DNA from: Polyangiaceae bacterium | GTDB lineage: Bacteria > Myxococcota_A > Polyangia > Polyangiales > Polyangiaceae | Assembly (NCBI GenBank): GCA_025936115.1 | Contig: JAICTZ010000008.1 | Span: 1-64,000 of the forward strand | DNA: 64,000 bases | Direction: 5' to 3' | Part shown: in pieces, positions 34,771-44,649 of the stretch | How the letters are laid out: every line of letters begins with the position of its first letter | How positions within the stretch are numbered: position 1 is the first letter of the stretch | The notes under the pieces: model-generated | Seen by the model: the letters and a program-made list of their open reading frames with translations, nothing else | The model's database searches: none | Told to the model about the DNA's origin: nothing | Made by a program: the position numbers and the translations under genes

Positions 34771-36072
34771 TTAGCGACGACTTCGCCCGTCGCGTCGCGG
34801 CTTGGGCGCACCTTCATGCGGCCGGGATGCGCCCGCACGGCGTGGGCCAGCAGCGTCACGGTGCTCGGCACGCGGGCGCGCTCCGTCACGCGCCTGCACG
34901 TTCCCGCGCGCAAACGGGTGCGCTTCCGGACGCGCCGGGCCACGCGGACGCGCGGCGTCGCGCGGTCCGGCCGGGCGCTGAGGTCGCGTGTCCTCGTAAC
35001 CGCGCGCACCTCGCGGTCCGGCGGGACGCTGTGGTCGCGTGTCCTCGTAACCGCGCGCACCTCGCGGTCCGGCGGGACGCTGTGGTCGCGTGTCCTCGTA
35101 ACCGCGCGCGTCGCTGCGCGGCCGTCGTTCGGCTCCGGAAAAACCCGAGACGCGCCCGCGTGCTGGCGGCGGGCCGGCATGCGAGCGCCCTTCGGCGCGT
35201 GGCCGCTCGTCGGCGAAGACGCGCTCGTCGCGAGAACGTCCCGTCGCGTGCGGCCGTTCCTGCGCGCGACGCGTGTCCTGACGCGGCTGCCGCAAGGCGA
35301 CGTGGCCGCCGCGTTGCTGATCCATGCGCGGATCGACGGCATGGATCCGCCGCGGCACGCCGAACTCCTTTTTGAGGTCCTTGAGCTCGTCGAGCGTTAG
35401 CCTTCGCCATTCGCCGGGGCGCAGCCCCTCCGCCGTGATCCCGGCGTGTCCGACGCGGACGAGACGCATGACAGGCACGCCCGCATGCTCCCCCAGACGC
35501 CGCACCTGGCGATTGCGTCCCTCACCCAGCTTCACACCGAGCCAGCTCTTGCCGTCCTCGACGCGCAAGAGCCGCACGTCGGCGGGCCGCGTTTCGCGCC
35601 CGTCGATCACGATCCGCTCCCGCAGCTTCTCGAGCGTGCGCTCGTCGACCACGCCGCTCACCTTCGCCACGTACTCCTTCTCGGCGTGGTGACTCGGGTG
35701 CATGAGCTTGCTGGCGAGCTCGCCGTCGTTCGTGCAGATGAGGGCGCCGCTCGTATGGAAATCGAGCCGTCCGACGGGCACGACGCGCGCGCCAACGTCC
35801 TTCAGGTACTCGGCGACGGTCGGCCGCCCCTCGGGATCCTTCAGCGTGCAAACGACGCCACGCGGCTTGTGCAGCACGACGTAGACCAGGGGCTCCGCCA
35901 CGACGATACGCCCGTCGACCTCGACGCGCGCCCGCGCATCCACGCGCGTGCCGAGCTCGCTCACGATGCGTCCGTCGACGCGCACGCGCCGCGCGGTGAT
36001 GAGTGCCTCCGCCGCGCGGCGGGATGCGATGCCCGCGCGCGCGAGCACCTTTTGCAGGCGTTCTTGCGCCAA
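34771..36072 (-). CDS. rluB: 23S rRNA pseudouridine synthase (RluB/RsuA family) with long basic tail
   Basis: RsuA/RluB-type pseudouridine synthase. The N-terminal S4 RNA-binding domain is ERLQKVLARAGIASRRAAEA; the catalytic core has VVLHKPRGVVCT and VGRLDFHTSGALICTNDGEL with catalytic D104; the RNRQVRRLGEHAGVPVMRLV and GEWRRLTLDEL motifs end the enzyme at about residue 250. Residues 251-433 are a disordered Arg/Pro/Gly-rich extension containing three copies of a 17-residue repeat (GARGYEDTRPQRPAGPR). The tail nearly doubles the usual length and probably binds RNA nonspecifically. The exact rRNA target cannot be told from sequence. Confidence 0.9.
   Translation of the reverse strand: MAQERLQKVLARAGIASRRAAEALITARRVRVDGRIVSELGTRVDARARVEVDGRIVVAEPLVYVVLHKPRGVVCTLKDPEGRPTVAEYLKDVGARVVPVGRLDFHTSGALICTNDGELASKLMHPSHHAEKEYVAKVSGVVDERTLEKLRERIVIDGRETRPADVRLLRVEDGKSWLGVKLGEGRNRQVRRLGEHAGVPVMRLVRVGHAGITAEGLRPGEWRRLTLDELKDLKKEFGVPRRIHAVDPRMDQQRGGHVALRQPRQDTRRAQERPHATGRSRDERVFADERPRAEGRSHAGPPPARGRVSGFSGAERRPRSDARGYEDTRPQRPAGPRGARGYEDTRPQRPAGPRGARGYEDTRPQRPAGPRDAARPRGPARPEAHPFARGNVQARDGARPRAEHRDAAGPRRAGASRPHEGAPKPRRDGRSRR
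34961..35113. repeat. 51-bp tandem repeat inside the pseudouridine synthase tail
   Basis: Three near-identical 51-bp units start at 34961, 35012 and 35063, encoding 17 residues each (minus strand). Units two and three are almost identical at DNA level, which indicates recent expansion; copy number may vary between strains. Confidence 0.9.
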
Positions 36073-36168
36073 GTTACTGCGAGCCTTCCATGTTCGGTAC
36101 GTCCGTCGAGGGCGTCTACTCCCCCGAGTGTGGCAGACCGAGGCAGCGGGCGCCCCGGTTCTTTCCGT

Positions 36169-36237
36169 CTAGCCTCGAGTTGGGCGGTCTTGGGAGGAAA
36201 GATCTGGTCTTCCCCAGATCGCCCAACTCGAGTCTAG
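36169..36237. terminator. long near-perfect inverted repeat (22-bp stem)
   Basis: Arms 36169-36190 and 36216-36237 pair over 22 positions with one mismatch and one G-U pair; the core CTCGAGTTGGGCG/CGCCCAACTCGAG is perfect. The inner 25 bases can form a small GGAA/TTCC stem. It lies after the stop of the calcium-motif lipoprotein (36251, minus strand) and 97 bases before the pseudouridine synthase gene starts. It lacks a U tract. It may be a strong terminator, an RNase-protection stem or a small repeat element. Confidence 0.6.
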
Positions 36238-36250
36238 CGACGCGCAGCGC

Positions 36251-37051
36251 TCACTGGCGGCGCCGAGCGCTCACGCGGGCGTCGGTGACGCCGCCGTCGA
36301 GCGCTTCTTCTTTTTGGCGCTTTTCCTGGTCGGCCGCCTTCTTTTCTGCGGCTTCCTCGTCGCGCTTTTCCTTTTCGTTGATCTCGCGCAGTGCGATTTC
36401 GTCGCGATCCCAACGATCGACGCGGCCGTCGTGGTCGATGTCCACGCCTTGGCGCTGGAGCTTGCCGTCGTCGTAGATCTCCCAGATGTCGGGCTTACCG
36501 TCGCGGTTCGTGTCGCGCTGCACGCGGCTGAGCTTGCCGTTCATGTAGACGCTCGTCTCGTCCGGCTTGCCGGCGCCGGTGTGATCGACTTCCACCTTGA
36601 CGATCTTGCCGCGCGCAAAGGTCACCCAGGTATCGACCTTGCCGTCGAAGTCGCTGTCGGCGGTCTCCTTGAGCGCCTCGCCACGTTCGTTGTAGGTGCG
36701 AACGACGTCTTTGATGCCGTCGAGGTTCGTATCGACCTCACGGCAGATGAGCACGCGCCGTCGCTCCTCGCCCTCGCCGAGCAACGCGTACACACGCCGA
36801 ATATTTGGCACCAGCGACCCGGGGCCTACGGTCTCCGAGACTTCACGATCCGCGCGGCCCTTGTAGTCGCAGCGCGACTGGTCTTCGATCGCGAGGCCGT
36901 TCGGGTGCCCTTCGCGCTGCACGGTCGCCTTCGGCGGAGGAGCCGACTGCGAGCTGCCACCGCACGCGAAACCCAGCATGCCCCCCGCCGACGCCACGGC
37001 CACGACGGCGAGCGCTCGATCCCAAGGCAACGGTCGCTTGAAAGTGCTCAC
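36251..37051 (-). CDS. lipoprotein with D-x-[DN]-x-DG calcium-type repeats
   Basis: A 266-residue lipoprotein (lipobox LGFAC after VAVASAGGM). The mature part carries several EF-hand/thrombospondin-3-like loops: DTNLDGIKD, DSDFDGKVDTW, DTNRDGKPDIW, DIDHDGRVDRW, plus a decayed DHTGAGKPDE. These alternate with short beta hairpins (GKLSRVQR, GKLQRQGV), giving a regular repeat of about 25-30 residues. The C-terminal region is a charged helix (EKEKRDEEAAEKKAADQEKR). GTG 37051 overlaps the stop of the upstream paralogue (GTGA). It is probably a calcium-stabilised envelope protein; function unknown. Confidence 0.75.
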   Translation of the reverse strand: MSTFKRPLPWDRALAVVAVASAGGMLGFACGGSSQSAPPPKATVQREGHPNGLAIEDQSRCDYKGRADREVSETVGPGSLVPNIRRVYALLGEGEERRRVLICREVDTNLDGIKDVVRTYNERGEALKETADSDFDGKVDTWVTFARGKIVKVEVDHTGAGKPDETSVYMNGKLSRVQRDTNRDGKPDIWEIYDDGKLQRQGVDIDHDGRVDRWDRDEIALREINEKEKRDEEAAEKKAADQEKRQKEEALDGGVTDARVSARRRQ

Positions 37052-37806
37052 TTGCTCTCCGGTTTGGCGGGTGCCGCAGGTTGAGCCGGTGCGGGCGCCG
37101 CGGCGCCCGGCTCGGCAGGCTTGTTTTCGATCTCGGTCGGAGTGCCCGTCGGCTGCTGGAAATCCGGACCCGTCGCCTGGCGGTAGTACTGGCGCTCCGG
37201 CGGCACGTAGCCCGTCTCCTTGCAGTAGTCGATGGTCGTGCCGGGATCGGGCTTGCCGTCGTGATTGGCGTCGGTGTGGATCAGGGGGCAGCCGGGCTTG
37301 GCGTATTCCCACCACTGATCGACGACGGCGTCGGAATCCGAGTCACGCTCCGAGCGGGCGAGCATGCCGTTCTGGTACGTGTCCCACGTGTCGAGCCGAT
37401 TCGCGAGCAACGTCGCGCGCTCGCTGCGTACCGGCAGGCCGCCGCGATACTCCACGATCTCGTCGATGGCGCCGTCGTGGTCGAAGTCGTATTCACGCCG
37501 GCGGAGCGCACCCGAGTCGTCGAAGTAGGCGTAGACGTCGACCTTGCCGTCGAGGTTCAGATCCGCTGCCTGGCAGGCGGGACGACCGCCCTTCTTCACG
37601 ATCGTGACCTCGCTCTTGCCGTCACCGTTAGCGTCGAGACGCTCGGCGCTCGCGGAGGTCACGTCGCAGGCTTCGTGCACGACGCGAACGTCTCGCTCTC
37701 CTCCTGCTTCCGCGGCGGATTTTGTCTGCACCTGACCGTTACAGCCGAAGCACAAAACTACCAGCGAACCGATCTCGAGCCAGCTCCCGAACCCGCGCGG
37801 ACGCAT
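37048..37806 (-). CDS. lipoprotein with D-x-[DN]-x-DG calcium-type repeats
   Basis: A 252-residue lipoprotein (VVLCFGC lipobox) and paralogue of the next gene. Calcium-type loops are DANGDGKSEV, DLNLDGKVDVY, DFDHDGAIDEI, a degenerate DSDSDAVVDQW and DANHDGKPDPG, again separated by hairpins such as SGALRRREY and NGMLARSER. The C terminus is Pro/Ala-rich (AAPAPAQPAAPAKPESK), resembling a wall- or surface-spanning linker. It is the first gene of the pair, with a 206-bp divergent region upstream of it. Confidence 0.75.
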   Translation of the reverse strand: MRPRGFGSWLEIGSLVVLCFGCNGQVQTKSAAEAGGERDVRVVHEACDVTSASAERLDANGDGKSEVTIVKKGGRPACQAADLNLDGKVDVYAYFDDSGALRRREYDFDHDGAIDEIVEYRGGLPVRSERATLLANRLDTWDTYQNGMLARSERDSDSDAVVDQWWEYAKPGCPLIHTDANHDGKPDPGTTIDYCKETGYVPPERQYYRQATGPDFQQPTGTPTEIENKPAEPGAAAPAPAQPAAPAKPESK

Positions 37807-37952
37807 GCGCCGTGATGTACTCCGCCTGAAGTCAGGATTCCAGGGCCGAGCGAGCTCCCTCCTCGCTAATTTTTCGACGAAGCTACGCCCGAGCATTCTT
37901 GTAAATATGCGTTACGACTTGGAAAACGCGCAAAGCTGCCTCACATACTGCA

Positions 37953-37981
37953 TTGACAATGCACGTATGGGAATCTATTGT
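37953..37981 (+). promoter_or_regulatory. near-consensus sigma70 promoter of the ribbon-helix-helix gene
   Basis: Perfect TTGACA (37953-37958), a 17-base spacer, then TATTGT (37976-37981). Transcription would start near 37988, about 25 bases before the ATG at 38013. The region 37870-37990 is clearly richer in A and T than the rest of the window. Confidence 0.7.
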
Positions 37982-38012
37982 AACGGCTCGCTATTCGAGC
38001 GCCCGCGCGTCG

Positions 38013-38225
38013 ATGTCCCGCAAGAAGATCTCCACGACCATCTACATCACCCCCGAACAGAATGAGCTTCTGCATCTGCTTCATTCGCGGACGAAGGTGC
38101 CGGTCGCGGTCTACATTCGGGAAGGGATCGACCTAGTTCTCAAGAAATATGAGGACTCGCTGCCCGGCCAGCGCACGCTCGAGGCGGCTCAGGTAAAAGA
38201 AGCCGCGCGTCCCGCCAAGAAGTAA
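38013..38225 (+). CDS. small ribbon-helix-helix domain protein
   Basis: A 70-residue protein: [16 protein letters not shown] forms the basic ribbon, followed by [20 protein letters not shown] (helix-turn-helix of the RHH fold) and [12 protein letters not shown], then a basic tail ARPAKK. RHH proteins bind DNA as dimers through the ribbon. ATG 38013 is preferred over 37953, which would place the start inside the -35 box of its own promoter. No ribosome site is obvious. It precedes lepA by 79 bp. It may be a stand-alone regulator, as no toxin gene is adjacent. Confidence 0.8.
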   Translation: MSRKKISTTIYITPEQNELLHLLHSRTKVPVAVYIREGIDLVLKKYEDSLPGQRTLEAAQVKEAARPAKK

Positions 38226-38304
38226 GGGCCGAGCCCCGCGGGACCCCGCTCAGGCCCTGGCTAGTGCTATCCAGCGGCGCCGCGTTCGCCCGGCGCTCAC
38301 GTTC

Positions 38305-40113
<1,809 letters not shown>

Positions 40114-40197
40114 GTCCCGGCGCGCCGACCGACCATAGGCCGACGGCAGCGGCTTCTTCGGGTGAGCTCGCGCGCGGTCTGCGCTAAGGTCGCTCTC

Positions 40198-41565
40198 ATG
40201 GCGTCGAATCGGGCCGCACGGCTCGCCCAGCTGAACGCAAAAGCCCTCGAATGGGGCACGGTCACGCACGTCGAGACGGTGCCGTTCGGCGGCCGCCTCA
40301 AAATCGAGCGCTTCCGACTCAAAAACGGCCTCGAGCTACTCACGTGTGAAGATCGCTCGGCGCCCGTCGTCGCCTACCACACGTGGTTTCGCGTGGGTTC
40401 CCGCCACGAACGCGAGGGCAAGACGGGACTTGCGCACCTGTTCGAGCATCTCATGTTCAACGAGGTCGAGGGGCGCGCTTCCGGTGAATTCGATCGCCTG
40501 CTCGAAGAAGCCGGCGCCGAGAGCAACGCGTCCACGTGGCTCGATTGGACGCAGTACAACATCGCCATTCCCAAGGAAAAACTCGGACTCGTCATCGGGC
40601 TCGAGGCGGAGCGCATGTCGCGGCTCGTCTTACGCGAGCCGCAAGTGACGAGCGAAAAAGAGGTCGTCGCGAACGAACGCCGCTTCCGCGTCGACGATGA
40701 CGTCGAAGGCGCCGTGAGCGAGCTCTTGTGGGCGACGGCCTTCGATCGCCACGCCTACCGCTGGCCGACCATCGGCTGGATGAAGGACATCGAAGGCTTC
40801 ACGACCGACGACTGCGCGGAGTTTTATCGGACGTACTACGCGCCGAACAACGCGACCGTCATCGTGACGGGCGACTACAACGAAGCGTCGCTACTCGAAA
40901 GGATCGCCGCCGCTTACGGCAAGATCCCGCCGAGCACGCTGCCCGTCGAAAATTACCAAGCCGAACCGCCGCAAACGAGCGAGCGGCGGCGCGAGGTGAA
41001 GAAGCCGACGCCGACGGAAAAGCTCGCGATTGGGTATCACGCCCCCGCGCTCGGCGACTTCGACCACCTCTCGTTGTCTTTGCTCGTGGACGTGCTTTTC
41101 GGCGGCCGCGCGAGCCGCATGCACCAGAACCTGGTGCGAAAACAGGAGCTTGCGGCCGACGTCCGCGCGTCGGTCGGTCCTTTCCGCGATCCGGGGCTGT
41201 TCGAGGTTTTCGCCTCCGCGCGCGACGGTCACCGCGCCGAGGAGCTGCTCGTGGCGATCGATCAGGAGCTCTCGCGCGCGCGTCAAGAACCGATCTCCGA
41301 GGAAGAGATCGAGCGTGCACGGGCGCGCACCGAGCTCGGTCTCATCGCCGGACTCGAGACGGCCGAGGGCAAAGCGTCGACGATCGGCTTTTACGAAACG
41401 GTGCTCGGTCGCCCGGCGGCCGCGTTCGAGCGGCTCGACGCCATTCGAAGACTCGGACCGAGCGATCTCCTACGCGCAGCGCGCCGCTACTTTTCGGACG
41501 ACTCGCGCAGCATCATCTTCGTGCGCGCCGAGCTCGCGGGCGCAGCCCAGAAGGCAGCAGAATGA
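40198..41565 (+). CDS. M16 family zinc metallopeptidase, catalytic subunit
   Basis: A 455-residue pitrilysin-type protease with the inverted zinc motif H80-L-F-E83-H84 and the distal Glu E160 (in SEKEVVANERR), 76 residues after H84 as in the family. ATG 40198 begins the conserved region. The stop overlaps the next ATG (ATGA). With its neighbour it should form the active/inactive pair typical of bacterial M16B heterodimers that degrade peptides inside a closed chamber. No signal peptide is seen, so it is probably cytoplasmic. Confidence 0.92.
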   Translation: MASNRAARLAQLNAKALEWGTVTHVETVPFGGRLKIERFRLKNGLELLTCEDRSAPVVAYHTWFRVGSRHEREGKTGLAHLFEHLMFNEVEGRASGEFDRLLEEAGAESNASTWLDWTQYNIAIPKEKLGLVIGLEAERMSRLVLREPQVTSEKEVVANERRFRVDDDVEGAVSELLWATAFDRHAYRWPTIGWMKDIEGFTTDDCAEFYRTYYAPNNATVIVTGDYNEASLLERIAAAYGKIPPSTLPVENYQAEPPQTSERRREVKKPTPTEKLAIGYHAPALGDFDHLSLSLLVDVLFGGRASRMHQNLVRKQELAADVRASVGPFRDPGLFEVFASARDGHRAEELLVAIDQELSRARQEPISEEEIERARARTELGLIAGLETAEGKASTIGFYETVLGRPAAAFERLDAIRRLGPSDLLRAARRYFSDDSRSIIFVRAELAGAAQKAAE

Positions 41566-42872
41566 GCCAAGCCAACGTCGTCGTCACGCCCGAGCCCAAC
41601 GTGCTGGTCGAGACCAGCCACGACTTGCCGCTCGTCGCCGTCAGCGTCGCGCTTCGCATGGGTGCGCTCGAGGATCCGCCGGACGCCGAGGGTTCGGTGC
41701 GCTTGCTCGGGCGACTGATGCGGCGGAGCGCGGGCGGGCGCTCGGCCGAGGCGAACGACGCGCTGATCGAGGGCATGGGTGCCGCGCTCGGCGCCGACGT
41801 GACGCAGAGCACGGTCTCCTTCCACGGCAGCGTCATCACGCGCTCGCTCGATCGCTTCGGCGAGTTCTTGATCGACGCGCTCGCGCGGCCGGCGCTGCCC
41901 GAAGACGAGCTCGCGCGCCTCAAGCGCGAGACGTTCGCGGAGCTGATGGAGACGCTCGACGACGATCGGAGCCTCGCGCGCCGTTGGTTCAGAAAGACGA
42001 TCTTCGCAGGGCACCCGTACGGCCGCTCGGCGGGGGGCACCAAAGCGGGCATCGAGCACGCGACGCTCGACGGCTTGCGCGCGCTCTACCGGCGCTTGGT
42101 CGTGCCGGAAAATTTGGTGATCGCCCTGGCAGGCGACGTGACGCCCGAGCGGGCCGCGCGTTTTGCGACCGATCTCGCGAGCGCGCTACAGCGCGGCGAG
42201 CGCCTCGTCGATCGCACGCCCGAGCCCACGGTGCGCCCTGGACGCCACTTGGTCGTGGTCGACAAGCCGGAACGCACCCAAACGCAAATCATCATCGGCG
42301 GCCTCGGTAGCCACGCTGCCGATCCGGACCATTTCGCGCTCTCGGTCGCCAACACGGCGTTCGGCGGCACGTTCACGGCGCGCCTCATGCACGAGGTGCG
42401 CGTCAAGCGCGGCTGGTCGTACGGTGCCTACTCGAGCTTGCCCTTCGATCGACGGCGCCAAGCCTTCAGCATGTGGACGTTTCCGAAGGCTTCCGACGCG
42501 GCCGCGTGCATCACGCTCGAGCTCGAAATGCTCGAGAAGCTCCGGCGCGACGGACTCACGAAGAGCGAGCTTTCGTGGGCAAAACGCTACCTGATCCGTT
42601 CGCACGCGTTCGCGATCGACACGGCGGCCAAGCGTGTGGGCCTGAAGCTCGACTCGACGCTTTACGATTTGCCCGCCGGTTACTTCGAGAACTACACGGA
42701 GAACCTGCGGGCCGTGACGCTCGAGCAAGCGAACCAGGCGCTGCGCGAGCGCCTCTCGGACGAGAACCTGCTCGTCACGTTGGTGGGCACCGAAGCGGTC
42801 GTCGGCAAAGACGTGCGCGAGGCCATCCCACGGCTCGCGAGCAGCGACGTCGTACGTTACGACGCGGAGTGA
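41562..42872 (+). CDS. M16 family peptidase-like protein, non-catalytic partner
   Basis: A 436-residue M16 homologue without the zinc motif: at the place of HxxEH it has VRLLGRLMRR. It retains the family's C-terminal Arg-Tyr element (VKRGWSYGAYSSL), which in M16 heterodimers is provided by the non-catalytic subunit to bind substrate. Start defined by ATGA overlap with the catalytic subunit gene, so the two are made in equal amounts. The 3' end is 28 bp from the convergent phosphohexomutase gene. Confidence 0.9.
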   Translation: MSQANVVVTPEPNVLVETSHDLPLVAVSVALRMGALEDPPDAEGSVRLLGRLMRRSAGGRSAEANDALIEGMGAALGADVTQSTVSFHGSVITRSLDRFGEFLIDALARPALPEDELARLKRETFAELMETLDDDRSLARRWFRKTIFAGHPYGRSAGGTKAGIEHATLDGLRALYRRLVVPENLVIALAGDVTPERAARFATDLASALQRGERLVDRTPEPTVRPGRHLVVVDKPERTQTQIIIGGLGSHAADPDHFALSVANTAFGGTFTARLMHEVRVKRGWSYGAYSSLPFDRRRQAFSMWTFPKASDAAACITLELEMLEKLRRDGLTKSELSWAKRYLIRSHAFAIDTAAKRVGLKLDSTLYDLPAGYFENYTENLRAVTLEQANQALRERLSDENLLVTLVGTEAVVGKDVREAIPRLASSDVVRYDAE

Positions 42873-42900
42873 TGCTCGAGGCGCGTGACGCCGGCGTCGC

Positions 42901-44649
42901 TCACGCGAGTCCGAGCTTCTCGACGAGCTCGCGAGCGAGCGCCGTGGCTTCGTGCTCCAGCGTCCGTTCGACCGCACCCGCCGTCGTCGCCTGCGCAAGC
43001 TCGGCACGCAGGTCGACGTAGAACTTGAGCTTCGGCTCGGTGCCGCTCGGCCGGAGCAAGATGCGCCCGCCCTGGAGCTCGAGCTCGACGAGCGGCGCAG
43101 CGCCGAGCCAGCGCGGCTGATCGGCCGGCACGCGCCGGTAGTCGCGCACGGCGAGGACGCGGCGCGCGCCGAGCACACTCGGCGGCGTAGACGCTGCCCG
43201 GTCGAGCACGCCGCTCACCGCTTCGGCGACGGGCCGGCCGCTCACGGCGACGTTGTGCTGCGCGCTCGCCCACACACCGAACTCGGCCGCGAGCGCGTGC
43301 AGTCGATCGAGCAGATTTTGACCCTGCGCGCGACAGCGCGCGGCGAGATCGGCGAGCGCAACGGCAGCGGAAATCCCGTCTTTGTCGCGCACGAGCGGCG
43401 TGAGCGCATAGCCGAGGGCTTCTTCGCACGCGAACGCGAAACGCCCCTCCCCCGCCCGCTCGAGCGCGAGCGCCGCCGTCCACAGCCACTTGAAGCCGGT
43501 CAGCGTGCGCTCGAAGCGCGCGCCGCGGGCACGGGCGATGGCTTCGATCAGCGGCGAGCTGACGATGCTCGTGAGCGCGAGCGCGCGAGCGCTCGGCGGC
43601 GCGCCCGGCGGCGTGAGCGGAATGCGAGCGTCCGCGAGTAACGCGCCGACTTGATTGCCGCTGAGTCGCTGCCAGCGGCCGCTCGGCGTGGGGACGGCGA
43701 CGGCCACGCGATCGGCGTCCGGATCGTTCGCGATGAGTACGTCCGCCTGCTCGGCCGCAGCGAACTCGAGCGCGAGCTCGAGCGTCGCGGGCTCCTCGGG
43801 GTTCGGGAATGGCGTCGTCGGAAACGCGCCGTCCGGCTCCGCCTGCTCCGGCACGACGCGAACGTCGGCGTAGCCCGCGCATTCGAGCGCCCGGCGCGCG
43901 AAGCGCCAGCCGACCCCGTGCACGGGCGTGTACGCGATGCGCAGCGGAAGCGCCGGCCGCGGGCCGAGGCTCGCGAGCACCTCGCTCAGATAGCGCTCGA
44001 ACCAGGTGTTCACGTCGAGTGCTTCGATTTCGCTCCGCCAGGGGGCCGGAACGGCGCCGTGCGTCGCGAGCTCGACGCGCGGCACGCTCGCGGCGGGGCC
44101 CACGCGTTCGATCGCGCGCTCGACCGCTTCGTCGTAAGGCGCCGTGAGCTGGACGGCATCGTGCAAGTAGAGCTTGTAGCCGTTGTCGGCGCGCGGGTTG
44201 TGACTCGCCGTCACGACGATCGCAGCCGAGGCCTCGAGAGCACGCGCGGTGTACGCCACGAGCGGGGTCGGCACCGGCTCGGCGAAGTAGCGCACGGGCA
44301 GCTTGGCGGCAGCGAGCACCGCGCACGCGTCGTTCGCGAACGCTTCACTCGAGGTGCGCGCGTCACGGCCGACGACCACGGGCAGCGAACGCGCTCCGCT
44401 TTGGTTTGCCAAAAAATCCGCCACACCGCGCGTCGTTCGAATCACGGTCGCCCGATTCATGCGCGCCTGGCCGGCACCGACGGCCCCTCGGAGCCCCGCC
44501 GTCCCGAACACGAGCGGCGGCGTCATGCGCGTGCGGAGCTCGTCCCAAGCACCGGCATTCAACAGCTCTTGAAGCTCGGCGCGCGTGTCCGGATCGGGAT
44601 CACCGGCGATCCAGGCCACGACGGCCGTCGCGAGCGCGGCGTCGTCCAT
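42901..44649 (-). CDS. phosphoglucomutase/phosphomannomutase (PGM2-like)
   Basis: Alpha-D-phosphohexomutase, 582 residues. FGTAGLRGAVGAGQARMN is the N-terminal signature; the phosphoserine is S149 in TASHNP; the Mg loop is NDPDADRVAV; the sugar loop is FACEEALGYAL and the phosphate-binding loop is LRPSGTEPKLKFYVDL. Length and motifs resemble PGM2-type enzymes that act on glucose-1,6-bisphosphate, phosphoglucose or phosphopentose. The start overlaps the stop of the upstream Mur ligase gene by one base (TGATG), so the two are co-translated. Confidence 0.93.
   Translation of the reverse strand: MDDAALATAVVAWIAGDPDPDTRAELQELLNAGAWDELRTRMTPPLVFGTAGLRGAVGAGQARMNRATVIRTTRGVADFLANQSGARSLPVVVGRDARTSSEAFANDACAVLAAAKLPVRYFAEPVPTPLVAYTARALEASAAIVVTASHNPRADNGYKLYLHDAVQLTAPYDEAVERAIERVGPAASVPRVELATHGAVPAPWRSEIEALDVNTWFERYLSEVLASLGPRPALPLRIAYTPVHGVGWRFARRALECAGYADVRVVPEQAEPDGAFPTTPFPNPEEPATLELALEFAAAEQADVLIANDPDADRVAVAVPTPSGRWQRLSGNQVGALLADARIPLTPPGAPPSARALALTSIVSSPLIEAIARARGARFERTLTGFKWLWTAALALERAGEGRFAFACEEALGYALTPLVRDKDGISAAVALADLAARCRAQGQNLLDRLHALAAEFGVWASAQHNVAVSGRPVAEAVSGVLDRAASTPPSVLGARRVLAVRDYRRVPADQPRWLGAAPLVELELQGGRILLRPSGTEPKLKFYVDLRAELAQATTAGAVERTLEHEATALARELVEKLGLA

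Noticed and set aside
38013..38225. Antitoxin of a toxin-antitoxin pair
   Set aside because: The RHH fold would fit, but the neighbours are lepA and a lipoprotein gene; no small toxin-like frame is adjacent.
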